Of a DNA stretch of 64,000 bases, positions 1 through 8,275 are shown one piece after another. Within the stretch, counting starts at the first letter, position 1. Each line of letters starts with the position of its first letter. Source of the stretch: Flavobacteriales bacterium UBA1494 (GTDB lineage Bacteria; Bacteroidota; Bacteroidia; Flavobacteriales_E; Vicingaceae); assembly GCA_905182175.1 (NCBI GenBank), contig CAJJAT010000007.1, positions 30,661 through 94,660 on the forward strand, read 5' to 3'. The notes beneath the pieces are model-generated. The model made no database searches. It had not been told where the DNA came from and saw only the letters and a program-made list of their open reading frames with translations. The translations under genes and the position numbers were made by a program.

Positions 1-1
1 A

Positions 2-82
2 GAAAGTGAGGCGCGGAAGTGCCCTGTTGCTCTTAGTTTAAATCCTGAAATTAATCAGAATGTTGAATTTAAATATGGCTAG
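2..82 (+). CDS. 3' end of an unidentified gene (truncated by window edge)
   Basis: An open frame runs in from the left edge and stops at a TAG at 80-82. It gives only 26 residues ending in a short charged tail (ending FKYG), too little to recognise a family. It converges on ytxJ and its last bases overlap the ytxJ stop region by about 14 bp, as in compact Bacteroidota genomes. It could also be chance reading frame; the lack of stops over 27 codons is weak support. Confidence 0.3.
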   Translation, partial: ESEARKCPVALSLNPEINQNVEFKYG

Positions 83-416
83 CTGCTTCTTTCGATTGAA
101 TCATGTGATGCGATGCAACATGTATGGTTGAACCATCGTTTAAAAGTATTAATTGGGGAGACTGATGTTCTACGCCAAGTGTGCTCTCAATTTGATTACT
201 AATACTTCTGAATCGAATTAAATCAAGTAGGTAAATCGGAGTATTACCTGTTTCTTCGTTCCAATTAGTCTCCAATCTATTTTTGGCCATTGAGCTTATA
301 GAACAACGGGTCGAGTGTTTAAACAACGCTACTTTACCTTTCAAAGAAATTGCATGCAACAAATCATCTTCAGACTCAATGTGCAACCAATTAAATTTAG
401 GATGGGTTTTGAACAT
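69..416 (-). CDS. ytxJ: Bacillithiol system redox-active protein YtxJ (monothiol bacilliredoxin)
   Basis: Small thioredoxin-fold protein of the YtxJ/BrxC family (DUF2847), which is known to reduce bacillithiol mixed disulfides on cytosolic proteins. The active-site segment FKHSTRCSISSMA has the family's single-cysteine T-x-C-x-x-S arrangement, with Cys at about residue 38 of the chosen start and no resolving cysteine. The C-terminal half has the usual thioredoxin-like SPQLILLNDG strand-turn. I chose the ATG at 416 (protein MFKTHPKFNW...) because family members begin a few residues before the N-W segment; ATGs at 425 and 446 are also in frame. About 115 residues is normal. The start lies inside the 3' end of the upstream small lipoprotein gene, so translation may be coupled. 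It implies that the host makes bacillithiol. Confidence 0.85.
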   Translation of the reverse strand: MFKTHPKFNWLHIESEDDLLHAISLKGKVALFKHSTRCSISSMAKNRLETNWNEETGNTPIYLLDLIRFRSISNQIESTLGVEHQSPQLILLNDGSTIHVASHHMIQSKEAASHI

Positions 417-522
417 TTTTAACATTGGCTTTGCTATATGCTGCACATCTATGAGAAGATTTGCATGAAAATAATAATGAAGCTGCGAATACAGTAATTA
501 AAACTAATGCTAACTTTTTCAT
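397..522 (-). CDS. Tiny lipoprotein, 41 residues, overlapping ytxJ
   Basis: A 41-codon frame starts at ATG 520-522 and stops with TAA at 397-399. The product begins MKKLALVLITVFAASLLFSC: two lysines, a hydrophobic core and a lipobox ending in Cys20, so the mature lipopeptide would be only about 22 residues (CKSSHRCAAYSKAN...). The short mature part with a second Cys followed by AAY resembles small CxAY-type lipopeptides seen in other Bacteroidota, but I cannot name a function. It overlaps the ytxJ start (416) by 20 bp in another frame, suggesting one transcript. The clean signal peptide argues that it is real; its function is unknown. Confidence 0.6.
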   Translation of the reverse strand: MKKLALVLITVFAASLLFSCKSSHRCAAYSKANVKNVQNPS

Positions 523-628
523 AATTGAATTATTTAATATTAACAAAAATAGCCAAAGCCTCGAAGCTTTTTGTTCTTTTGTCGAATTTTGTTAACAACG
601 CTTTATTCACAAACATGACTTTTGCAAA

Positions 629-1312
629 ATGAAAACAACGTATTTACGGTCTCGGGTAAACGAAAAATGGGCAAACTTATTATCTTCAGAATTTGAAAGT
701 GACTATTTTAAAAAGCTCAATGATTTTATTAGAGAAGAGTATGGTAACTCCTCTATATTTCCCGATAAGAAGGACATATTTTCAGCATTTAACTATTGCG
801 ATCCGGATAAGGTTAAGGTGATCATTATAGGACAAGACCCATACCATAACAATCAACAAGCAAACGGGTTGGCATTCTCAGTAAATAAAGGAATTCAATT
901 ACCTCCTTCCTTAAAAAATATAATCAAAGAGCTAAAAAGCGATGTTGGTATTTCGGAACCAATGCACGGAGATTTATCACATTGGGCGCAACAAGGAGTG
1001 TTCCTTTTAAATACTTGCTTAACAGTAAAAGCACATGAACCACTGTCGCATCAAAACAAAGGATGGGAACTATTTACAGATGTTGTAATACAAAAATTGA
1101 GTAACAGATCAGATGATTTAGTTTTTTTACTTTGGGGCAAAAAAGCAGAATCAAAAGCAAAATTGATTGTTGGAAACCATTCTATTTTAAAAAGTCATCA
1201 TCCCTCACCCCTATCCGCTTATCGCGGTTTTTTAGGCTGCCGACATTTTAGCAAAACCAACCAAATTTTAAATGAATTAAACAAAACTCCAATTGATTGG
1301 GAAATAATTTAA
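629..1312 (+). CDS. ung: Uracil-DNA glycosylase
   Basis: Family 1 uracil-DNA glycosylase, which removes uracil from DNA to start base-excision repair. The water-activating motif GQDPYH lies at residues 68-73 (catalytic Asp70) and the minor-groove intercalation loop HPSPLSA at 191-197 with its catalytic His. The strands VKVIIIGQDPYH and LVFLLWGKKA are canonical. At 227 residues the length is normal for bacterial Ung. ATG at 629 is the only sensible start; no Shine-Dalgarno sequence is visible, as is usual in this phylum. The next gene starts 20 bp downstream, so ung probably heads or joins the plus-strand housekeeping run. Confidence 0.97.
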   Translation: MKTTYLRSRVNEKWANLLSSEFESDYFKKLNDFIREEYGNSSIFPDKKDIFSAFNYCDPDKVKVIIIGQDPYHNNQQANGLAFSVNKGIQLPPSLKNIIKELKSDVGISEPMHGDLSHWAQQGVFLLNTCLTVKAHEPLSHQNKGWELFTDVVIQKLSNRSDDLVFLLWGKKAESKAKLIVGNHSILKSHHPSPLSAYRGFLGCRHFSKTNQILNELNKTPIDWEII

Positions 1313-1332
1313 TTTTTCATCGTTTACGTGTC

Positions 1333-3060
1333 ATGAGAATTTTGATTTTAGCTGTTTTATTATTTGGTGCTAAATTCTCTCGTGCTCAGAACAATATGCT
1401 TGAAATTAAAGGGATTGAAGAAATTAAAATAAATTACCAAAACATTGTAAAGGACAGTAACGAAAGTATAATTATTTCTAAAGCTGTCCTAAGAGAGCTA
1501 TTTAAACTTGGCTATTTAACTGCTTCAATAGACTCATCGTTTTTCCCAAAAGGCAGCCACTCCGTTTACATTAGTGCAAACCAACAAATTGAATGGGCAA
1601 GGTTGGGAATCGGAAATATTACAAAAGAGACATTAGAAGCAATCGACTTTGCTCCATCAACATTTGAAAACAAAAAATTTAGCGCAATACAATTAAATCG
1701 ATTTTTAAAAAAAACAGCGATTTTCTTTGAGAATAGAGGATACCCGTTTGTATCCATTCAATTAAATAATGTCCAATTCCTAAAATCAAATCAAATTTCC
1801 GCAGACCTTTTTCTCGAGAAAAATACTTTTTACAAAATAGATAGCATTAAAATAACAGGGAATTCTGGGATAGATAAAACTTATTTATCCAACTACATTG
1901 GAATTTCAGAAGGTGATCCCTACCAAGAAGATAAAATAGCTAGCATAGAAAACAGAATCCGAGAGATTCCATTCATTGTGCTAAAATCGAGACCTGAAAT
2001 ACAGTTTTTTGAAAATGAAGTGAAAATTGTAATTGCCCTAGAACGTAAAAAAGCAAGCCGCTTTGACGGAGTGGTAGGTTTGTTGACGAACGAATCTACC
2101 GGGAGGTTAGAGCTTACCGGAGATGTGGATTTAAGATTGACCAATGCCATTAACAAGGGAGAAACGTTTGGCCTAAACTGGAGAAAGCTTAAAGGAAATA
2201 GCCAAGATTTAAACGTAGATATAATTTACCCCTACTTATTTAAAACTCCTTTTGGAGTTGATTTGGACTTTAAATTATTTAAGCGAGACACCACGTTTTT
2301 AGACTTAGAAACAAAAATTGGTATTAATTATTTATTGGAACGCGGAGACTTTATCAGCTTATTTTTGAAAAACAAGTCCTCTAGTTTATTATCCAAAGGT
2401 GTATTCGAGAATGCAGTACAACTTCCCGAATTAGGAGATATAAGAATCAACTCTTTTGGTCTAGAATATGCTAGAAATAAAACAAATTACAAATACAATC
2501 CTACCCGCGGACTAAACTTACAATTCAACTTTTCTGCTGGAAGAAAAGAATTAAAGAAAATTAGCACCATAGAACAAAATAACCCTGAGCTCTACGATTC
2601 TATTCAATTAATAACAAATCAATTGAAAGGAGGAATATTGTTAGAGTACTATTTACCAATAGCTGATAGAAGTACTCTAAAGTTTGCCAACAGGAGCGCC
2701 AGTTTATATTCTGAAAGAATTTATACCAATGAACTACTGCGAATTGGTGGATTAAGAACCTTTAGAGGTTTTGATGAAGAATCAATAAGTGCAAGCTCGT
2801 ATTCTATTTTTACATTAGAATACCGGTTTCTTTTAGATCGAAATTCATTCTTTTCAATTTTCTCAGATTATGGTTGGTATGAAAGCGACATTACAGGAAA
2901 CGCATTAATCACTGATAATCCCTTTGGCATTGGCGCTGGCATTAGCTTTGAAACCAAAGCAGGAATATTTACTTTTAACTATGCTGTTGGAAGCCAAATG
3001 GGAAACCCCATTAATTTGAGGGCTGCCAAAATTCACTTCGGATTCATTAACTTCTTTTAA
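1333..3060 (+). CDS. BamA/TamA-family outer membrane protein (Omp85 superfamily)
   Basis: Predicted 16-strand outer membrane barrel with periplasmic POTRA-like repeats. The ATG at 1333 gives a signal peptide (MRILILAVLLFGAKFSRAQ) and avoids overlapping ung; an upstream in-frame ATG at 1297 would add 12 charged residues. Residues about 30-230 hold POTRA-like alpha/beta units (for example YKIDSIKITGNSGIDKTYLS). The rest is a surface-antigen barrel with the Omp85 signature RTFRGFDEESIS and a C-terminal aromatic residue (HFGFINFF). At 575 residues it is shorter than a true BamA (five POTRAs), so it is better seen as a TamA-like or accessory Omp85 protein than as the essential BamA. Confidence 0.85.
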   Translation: MRILILAVLLFGAKFSRAQNNMLEIKGIEEIKINYQNIVKDSNESIIISKAVLRELFKLGYLTASIDSSFFPKGSHSVYISANQQIEWARLGIGNITKETLEAIDFAPSTFENKKFSAIQLNRFLKKTAIFFENRGYPFVSIQLNNVQFLKSNQISADLFLEKNTFYKIDSIKITGNSGIDKTYLSNYIGISEGDPYQEDKIASIENRIREIPFIVLKSRPEIQFFENEVKIVIALERKKASRFDGVVGLLTNESTGRLELTGDVDLRLTNAINKGETFGLNWRKLKGNSQDLNVDIIYPYLFKTPFGVDLDFKLFKRDTTFLDLETKIGINYLLERGDFISLFLKNKSSSLLSKGVFENAVQLPELGDIRINSFGLEYARNKTNYKYNPTRGLNLQFNFSAGRKELKKISTIEQNNPELYDSIQLITNQLKGGILLEYYLPIADRSTLKFANRSASLYSERIYTNELLRIGGLRTFRGFDEESISASSYSIFTLEYRFLLDRNSFFSIFSDYGWYESDITGNALITDNPFGIGAGISFETKAGIFTFNYAVGSQMGNPINLRAAKIHFGFINFF

Positions 3061-3061
3061 A

Positions 3062-4384
3062 TTGGAAACACCTTTGTTACTTCTTGCCATTACCATTACC
3101 GTTTTATTTATTGCGCTTTATCTTCTCATTTCAAGTAAACACAGGGCTGCACTAGCAGAGTCAGAAAAGCGTAATTCGACTTCAGAAAAGCAGATCGCGT
3201 TACTCCTCCAAAAAGAAGAGTTGTTGAATAACGAATTCTCAAAACTTGAAAAGAAATCAAAGGAATGGGCCAGTGAAAAAGTTGATTTGAGTAAAGAGTT
3301 AATTCAAGCAGAAACAAACTTGAACAACCTAGAAGAAAAGCTGCAAACTCAAAGTAAAGAATTAGAGAAGACTCAACTTAAATTTCAAAAAGAATTTCAA
3401 CTGATTGCTGACAAAATCGTGAAAGAGAATTCAAACGAGCTCTCGCAAACACACCAGAAAGAGCTAAATCAACTGTTGCAACCTTTGAAAGAAAAGATAA
3501 AAAGCTTCGAAGAGAATATAGAGAAAAAATACATTGACGAAATTAAAGAGCGGACTGATTTGAAATCAGAGCTATCAAAATTATTAGAATTAAACAGTAC
3601 CTTAAATACGCAAGCTCAAAACCTAACAACTGCCTTAAAAGGAGATAATAAAACTCAAGGAAATTGGGGCGAAATGATTTTAGAGAGAATTTTGGAAAGC
3701 TCTGGGCTTCAAAAAGGAATAGAATATGAAACACAAGTAAGCGACACAAATTCAGAGAACAAAAGAATTCAACCTGATGTAATTATTAAACTACCCGAAA
3801 ACAAACATTTAGTAATTGACGCTAAGGTATCTTTGGTTAGCTACGAACAATTTAACTCTACTCGGGAAGACGAAGAGCGTGGAAAACATTTAAAAGCTCA
3901 TTTACTTAGCATTCGGTCTCACATTAAAAACTTGAGCGATAAAAACTATCAAAGTGGAGTTTCATTGCAGTCTCCAGATTTTGTTTTATTATTCATGCCG
4001 ATAGAGGCCGCTTTCAGTTTAGCATTGCAGCATGATCACCAATTATTTCAGTATGCTTGGGAAAGGAAAGTAGTTTTAGTAAGTCCAACAACACTTCTAG
4101 CGTCGCTAAGAACTATTTCTTCTGTTTGGAAAAATGAAAGACAAACTAAAAATGCGCAAGATATTGCAGAAAAAGCCGGTAATTTGTATGATAAATTTGT
4201 TGGTTTTATAAAAAACATGGAAAGCATTGACAAATCATTGAAAGACGCTCAGAATCATTACAATGATGCTTTCAATAAATTATCTACAGGGAGAGGGAAT
4301 TTGGTAAACAGAGCAGAAAAATTAAAAGAGTTAGGTGCAAAAGCAAGCAAGTCACTTCCGAATAAATTACTCGATGATGCGTAA
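3062..4384 (+). CDS. rmuC: DNA recombination protein RmuC
   Basis: RmuC family protein: an N-terminal membrane helix (LLLLAITITVLFIALYLLIS), a long coiled coil of roughly 100-130 residues, and the conserved RmuC domain with a restriction-endonuclease-like fold (NWGEMILERILESSGL..., QPDVIIKLPENKHLVIDAKV). The DAK triad resembles PD-(D/E)xK nuclease cores. RmuC is known to limit inversions at short inverted repeats in E. coli. The only start preserving the membrane helix is TTG at 3062, one base after the previous stop. Length 440 is typical. The 3' end overlaps the next gene by 11 bp, so the two are translationally linked. Confidence 0.93.
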   Translation: METPLLLLAITITVLFIALYLLISSKHRAALAESEKRNSTSEKQIALLLQKEELLNNEFSKLEKKSKEWASEKVDLSKELIQAETNLNNLEEKLQTQSKELEKTQLKFQKEFQLIADKIVKENSNELSQTHQKELNQLLQPLKEKIKSFEENIEKKYIDEIKERTDLKSELSKLLELNSTLNTQAQNLTTALKGDNKTQGNWGEMILERILESSGLQKGIEYETQVSDTNSENKRIQPDVIIKLPENKHLVIDAKVSLVSYEQFNSTREDEERGKHLKAHLLSIRSHIKNLSDKNYQSGVSLQSPDFVLLFMPIEAAFSLALQHDHQLFQYAWERKVVLVSPTTLLASLRTISSVWKNERQTKNAQDIAEKAGNLYDKFVGFIKNMESIDKSLKDAQNHYNDAFNKLSTGRGNLVNRAEKLKELGAKASKSLPNKLLDDA

Positions 4385-5633
4385 CCGTTGTGCACTGGGG
4401 TCTGTTGCCTGTATTTTATTCTTGTCATCTTGTTATACCAATAAAGCATCTGTAACTAAATATGATTACAGTTACATGTATGACGATAATCAATCTGTTA
4501 TCAATCCTAAGTTCAAAATATTTCACCAGTCGTTAGACTCAAGTACCCTGTTTTATGAGATTAGCTCCGGAGATATTTTATATGAGAGAATTCAGAGTGA
4601 TTCTTCAATGGCCGCAAATGTGAAGCTGAAGTACACCCTTTATGCAGATAGAGATTTAAACATCCTATTAGATAGCGGGAATAAAAACTTGGCCAATTAC
4701 GGTTCTAATGGTAAAAATGCCCTCTTACAAAATAGGTTAACATTTAAGTTTTCAACCCGAAAGAAAGCTTGGCTATCTATCCGGTTTAGAGATGAAAACA
4801 AAGACTTCAATATAGTTAGTACAATAGAGATAGATAAACGAGAAAATTTCAACAGTCAATATTTCAAATATTACAAAGGAAAGCAGCTCTTATTTAATCA
4901 ACGAGCTATATATAAGGATATTACCATTGAAAAAAGTCCTCTTATAAAAGAAAATGACTTCATAATGGCGGCAAGCCAAAAGTCATTTAGCATGACTCCT
5001 CCACCATTTGCACAACAAAAGAAATCAGAGTTAAAACTCTCATCTGAAACTAATTTTGAGTTTCAATTTTTAAATAACAAATACGACTACTCTTCCGCCT
5101 ACCCAATTAACTACTTCTACACAGAAGGTGATAGTTCTGCTTACAATCCTATTTTTTATTTTGGAGAAAGCTTTCCGAAATTAAATGAGGTAGAGCAGCT
5201 AATCGATCCAATCCGATACATTAGTACGAGTAAGGAGTATAAAAACTTAAAGACAGCCGTAGACTCTAAAAAAGGGTTGGATGTTTTTTGGCTAAAGCTT
5301 GGAAAAAATGAGCAAAACGCAAAGGAACTGCTAAAGGAATATTATTCAAGAATCGAAGTTGCAAATAAATATTTCACTAGCCACAAAGAAGGCTGGAAAA
5401 CGGATAGAGGTATTATCTATATAATCTATGGTGTACCTAGTTCTATTCGAAAAAATTCAAACAAAGAGGTCTGGTTATATGGAGAGGAGAATAATGTACT
5501 TTCCGTGCAATTCAGATTTTACAAACCTCAAAATTCAACTGTTTCCAACCACTATGAGATGGTTCGAAATAGCGATTATAAAAACAATTGGTACCGTCAG
5601 GTAGACTTGTGGAGACAAGGGAAAATAGACTAA
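4374..5633 (+). CDS. GWxTD domain-containing lipoprotein
   Basis: Bacteroidota-specific lipoprotein. The start is one of two tandem ATGs at 4374/4377 inside the end of rmuC; it yields a signal ending in lipobox ILFLSSC, so the protein is probably anchored to a membrane from the periplasmic side. Near the C-terminus lies the signature that names the family, GWKTDRGIIYIIYGVP, preceded by a helical segment with RIEVANKYFTSHKEGWKTD. About 419 residues, normal for the family. The biochemical function is unknown. It sits 6 bp before rlmB, in the middle of a tightly packed operon, but its partners give no clear functional hint. Confidence 0.88.
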   Translation: MMRNRCALGSVACILFLSSCYTNKASVTKYDYSYMYDDNQSVINPKFKIFHQSLDSSTLFYEISSGDILYERIQSDSSMAANVKLKYTLYADRDLNILLDSGNKNLANYGSNGKNALLQNRLTFKFSTRKKAWLSIRFRDENKDFNIVSTIEIDKRENFNSQYFKYYKGKQLLFNQRAIYKDITIEKSPLIKENDFIMAASQKSFSMTPPPFAQQKKSELKLSSETNFEFQFLNNKYDYSSAYPINYFYTEGDSSAYNPIFYFGESFPKLNEVEQLIDPIRYISTSKEYKNLKTAVDSKKGLDVFWLKLGKNEQNAKELLKEYYSRIEVANKYFTSHKEGWKTDRGIIYIIYGVPSSIRKNSNKEVWLYGEENNVLSVQFRFYKPQNSTVSNHYEMVRNSDYKNNWYRQVDLWRQGKID

Positions 5634-5639
5634 AATTAG

Positions 5640-6374
5640 ATGAGTAAAGAAAACTACATATTTGGCATGCACCCAGTAATGGAGGCCATAAAAGAAAACA
5701 AGGATATTGATAAGGTTTTAATACAATCCGACCTTCGTGGACCAAACGTAACTGAGCTGCGTAAAATGCTAAAGGATTACAAAGTGAGTTTTCAAAATTT
5801 ACCGCTGGGTCGTTTAAATCACATGTGTAAAAAACCTCATCAAGGAGTTGTTGCATACCTCTCTCCTGTTGAATTTATGCCATACCAGGAGGTTTTAGCT
5901 AAAGCATATGAAGCAGGTAGAGTGCCTTTGCTTTTAATCCTTGACCACATAAGCGATGTTGGAAATTTTGGTGCAATTTGCAGAACTGCTGAATGTACTG
6001 GAGTTGATGGAATTATTGTTCCCGTTAAAGGGTCTGCGCAGGTAAACTCTGAAGCCATTAAAAGGTCAGCCGGAGCGCTTTTAAAAGTAAACCTGTGTAG
6101 AGAAAGAGATTTAACTGCTATTATGGAAGATCTTCAAAACTCAGGCGTTCAAATAGTAGCCTGTTCTGAAAAAACGGAAGACTTGCTATATGATGTTGAT
6201 TATACCATACCAACAGCTATTGTAATGGGTTCAGAGGACAATGGAATCACTTCGCACATTTTAAAAGGGGCTGATAAGACAGTTTCTATTCCGATGTTAG
6301 GAGAAATTGAGTCATTAAACGTTTCCGTTTCTGCAGGAATTATTTTATACGAAGCAGTTAGACAAAGAAGGTAA
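5640..6374 (+). CDS. rlmB: 23S rRNA (guanosine(2251)-2'-O)-methyltransferase, TrmH/SpoU family
   Basis: SPOUT-class methyltransferase. An N-terminal substrate-binding domain begins IFGMHPVMEAIKENKDI, as in RlmB/TrmH-group proteins. It is followed by the three SpoU motifs: NFGAICRTAECTGVDGIIVP (motif 1), AIVMGSEDNGIT (motif 2) and IPMLGEIESLNVSVSAGI (motif 3), which form the trefoil knot that binds S-adenosylmethionine. The 244-residue length fits RlmB, which 2'-O-methylates G2251 in the peptidyl-transferase P-loop of 23S rRNA. Other SpoU paralogues cannot be excluded without alignment, but the N-terminal domain argues for RlmB. It sits 6 bp after the GWxTD gene and 2 bp before the next start, in a clear operon. 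Confidence 0.88.
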   Translation: MSKENYIFGMHPVMEAIKENKDIDKVLIQSDLRGPNVTELRKMLKDYKVSFQNLPLGRLNHMCKKPHQGVVAYLSPVEFMPYQEVLAKAYEAGRVPLLLILDHISDVGNFGAICRTAECTGVDGIIVPVKGSAQVNSEAIKRSAGALLKVNLCRERDLTAIMEDLQNSGVQIVACSEKTEDLLYDVDYTIPTAIVMGSEDNGITSHILKGADKTVSIPMLGEIESLNVSVSAGIILYEAVRQRR

Positions 6375-6376
6375 AA

Positions 6377-8269
6377 GTGCTTAATCGACTAGATAATAGA
6401 GACTATTTAGCTGGAATATTTATTCTTTTCGGAGCAGCCTTGCGATTCTATGGATTTTCGGATTGGTCACTCAGCAATGATGAGTTAAGTGCTATTTCTA
6501 GAACCAATTTCAACTCCTTTTCAGAGTTAATTGACAAAGGAGTTTGGGTAGACGGGCACCCAGCGCTTGTTCAAATTTTTGAATACTATTGGATTCAATT
6601 GTTTGGAAACTCTGTATTTGTTGTGAGACTGCCTTTTGTTCTTGTGAGTGTTGGAAGTTGTATCTACTTCTATCGCTTATTGACAGTATGGATAAATAAA
6701 AATGCTGCTCTATTTGGGCTAGCATTGTTTATTCCCTCTTATATTTTTGTGCTGTATGCACAAATAGCAAGACCTTATGCAGCCGGCTTATTTTTTACCT
6801 TAGCTTTCTCTTTCTATTTTTTTAGAATGATGAAGTTAGACGAAGTTAAAAAAAATGCTCTGGGAATTGTAGGGTTTGGGTTAGCCGCAAGTTTAACACA
6901 TTACTTTTCTACCCTTAGTACCTTTTTAATCTATTTTTCTGCTATTGTTTACTTGAACAAACAAAATGCAACAGCTTATTTTGGCTTAGCAGCATTGATA
7001 TTAGCTCTTTATTTACCTCATATACCCATAACTTTAAACCATTTAAGCATTGGCGGTGTAAGTTGGTTAGCAAAACCCGAAGCAGATTTTTTAGAACGCT
7101 TCTTGGCCTATTTTTTCCAAAATTCTTACTTTCTAGGAATAGCAATTGCTACAAGTTTATTGTCATTGGCAGTCAAAAGGTTCATCCACATTGAGTGGAA
7201 ACCCTTGTTCATCTCATTGTTCCTATTTTTTACTAGTTTTTACATCGCCTACTATTACTCAATCACTAAAACACCGGTGCTGCAGTTTTCTGTTCTAACA
7301 TTTACTGCGCCATTTTTGCTATCCTTCCTTGCTTCATTTATAGGGCGAACTGCCCAACCGAAATTCATTATCGGAATTAGTTCACTGCTTCTTCTTGTTT
7401 CTAGTATTTCTTTACTCTCAGGAAATAGTTTTTATTCAAAAAAGCCCTTTGCCAATTTTAAAGCTGTAGCAAAAAATAGTGTCTTATGGACAAATGAATT
7501 GGGAAGTGAAAATGTTCTTAGTATTGCCAATTCGAGCAATACTTACTACCTGAAGTACTATACAGAAAAAGTCGATTCGACTTTTAACTATACCATTGAC
7601 CAAATAAATGAAGCGAATAGTATTGCAAAAATTCGAGATGTTATTACCAATAGCCCTAAGAATTTTTTATTAATCGCTTACGCAAACTCTATCGTTCCTG
7701 CGGAAGTACATGAGTTTGCAAAACAAAAATATCCCATAATTTCCAAACATGAGCGTTACTTTAATTCTGATGTAATTCTTTATTCAAAAGGCTCTATTAA
7801 CAGGAAGGCACATTTCTCAGCAAATTATTTAACACATCCTAATTGGGGTGTAAACAAAAGCTTGCTCCAAGACAGTATATTTTTCAGCGACAGCATCGCT
7901 TTTCATCAAAACCCAAAAACTGAGTATGCTCTCACTTACCGCGACACATTAAAAAACTTGGTGCAAGCCAATGCCAATTGCTTAACAATTTCAGCCCAAT
8001 TACTTAGCGAAAACCCAGTTGATGTAAACTTAGTTTTAAGTGTATCGAGAGCCGATTCAACAGTGTATTGGAGAGGAACGAGTGTAGCTTCTTATTATAA
8101 GAAGAATAAATGGTCTCAATTTCTGTACGTTTTTCAAAAACCTGATGACTTACTACCAAGTGATCTGGTGACAATTTATTTCTGGAATCCAAGAAAACAG
8201 AATCTATACATAGATGAATTTAAGATGTATAATTTCGCCGACAGTAATTACAATTATTACGAATTTTAG
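6377..8269 (+). CDS. Polytopic membrane glycosyltransferase (GT39/ArnT-like)
   Basis: A 630-residue membrane protein with about 9-11 predicted transmembrane segments in the first 350 residues and a soluble C-terminal domain. The first periplasmic loop carries an acidic pair (WSLSNDELSAI, around residues 29-39) and the WVDGHPALVQIFEYYW segment, matching polyprenyl-phosphate-sugar-dependent GT-C enzymes of the PMT/ArnT type, in which the Asp-Glu pair is catalytic. The acceptor is unknown. The start is GTG at 6377, two bases after the rlmB stop. The C-terminal 150 residues look like a beta-rich accessory domain. The likely role is transfer of a lipid-linked sugar to an envelope lipid or protein; that is inferred from the fold. 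Confidence 0.75.
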   Translation: MLNRLDNRDYLAGIFILFGAALRFYGFSDWSLSNDELSAISRTNFNSFSELIDKGVWVDGHPALVQIFEYYWIQLFGNSVFVVRLPFVLVSVGSCIYFYRLLTVWINKNAALFGLALFIPSYIFVLYAQIARPYAAGLFFTLAFSFYFFRMMKLDEVKKNALGIVGFGLAASLTHYFSTLSTFLIYFSAIVYLNKQNATAYFGLAALILALYLPHIPITLNHLSIGGVSWLAKPEADFLERFLAYFFQNSYFLGIAIATSLLSLAVKRFIHIEWKPLFISLFLFFTSFYIAYYYSITKTPVLQFSVLTFTAPFLLSFLASFIGRTAQPKFIIGISSLLLLVSSISLLSGNSFYSKKPFANFKAVAKNSVLWTNELGSENVLSIANSSNTYYLKYYTEKVDSTFNYTIDQINEANSIAKIRDVITNSPKNFLLIAYANSIVPAEVHEFAKQKYPIISKHERYFNSDVILYSKGSINRKAHFSANYLTHPNWGVNKSLLQDSIFFSDSIAFHQNPKTEYALTYRDTLKNLVQANANCLTISAQLLSENPVDVNLVLSVSRADSTVYWRGTSVASYYKKNKWSQFLYVFQKPDDLLPSDLVTIYFWNPRKQNLYIDEFKMYNFADSNYNYYEF

Positions 8270-8275
8270 AACCTC

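Noticed and set aside
5512..5856. 114-codon minus-strand frame across the GWxTD/rlmB junction
   Set aside because: Spans two real genes on the opposite strand; no motif.
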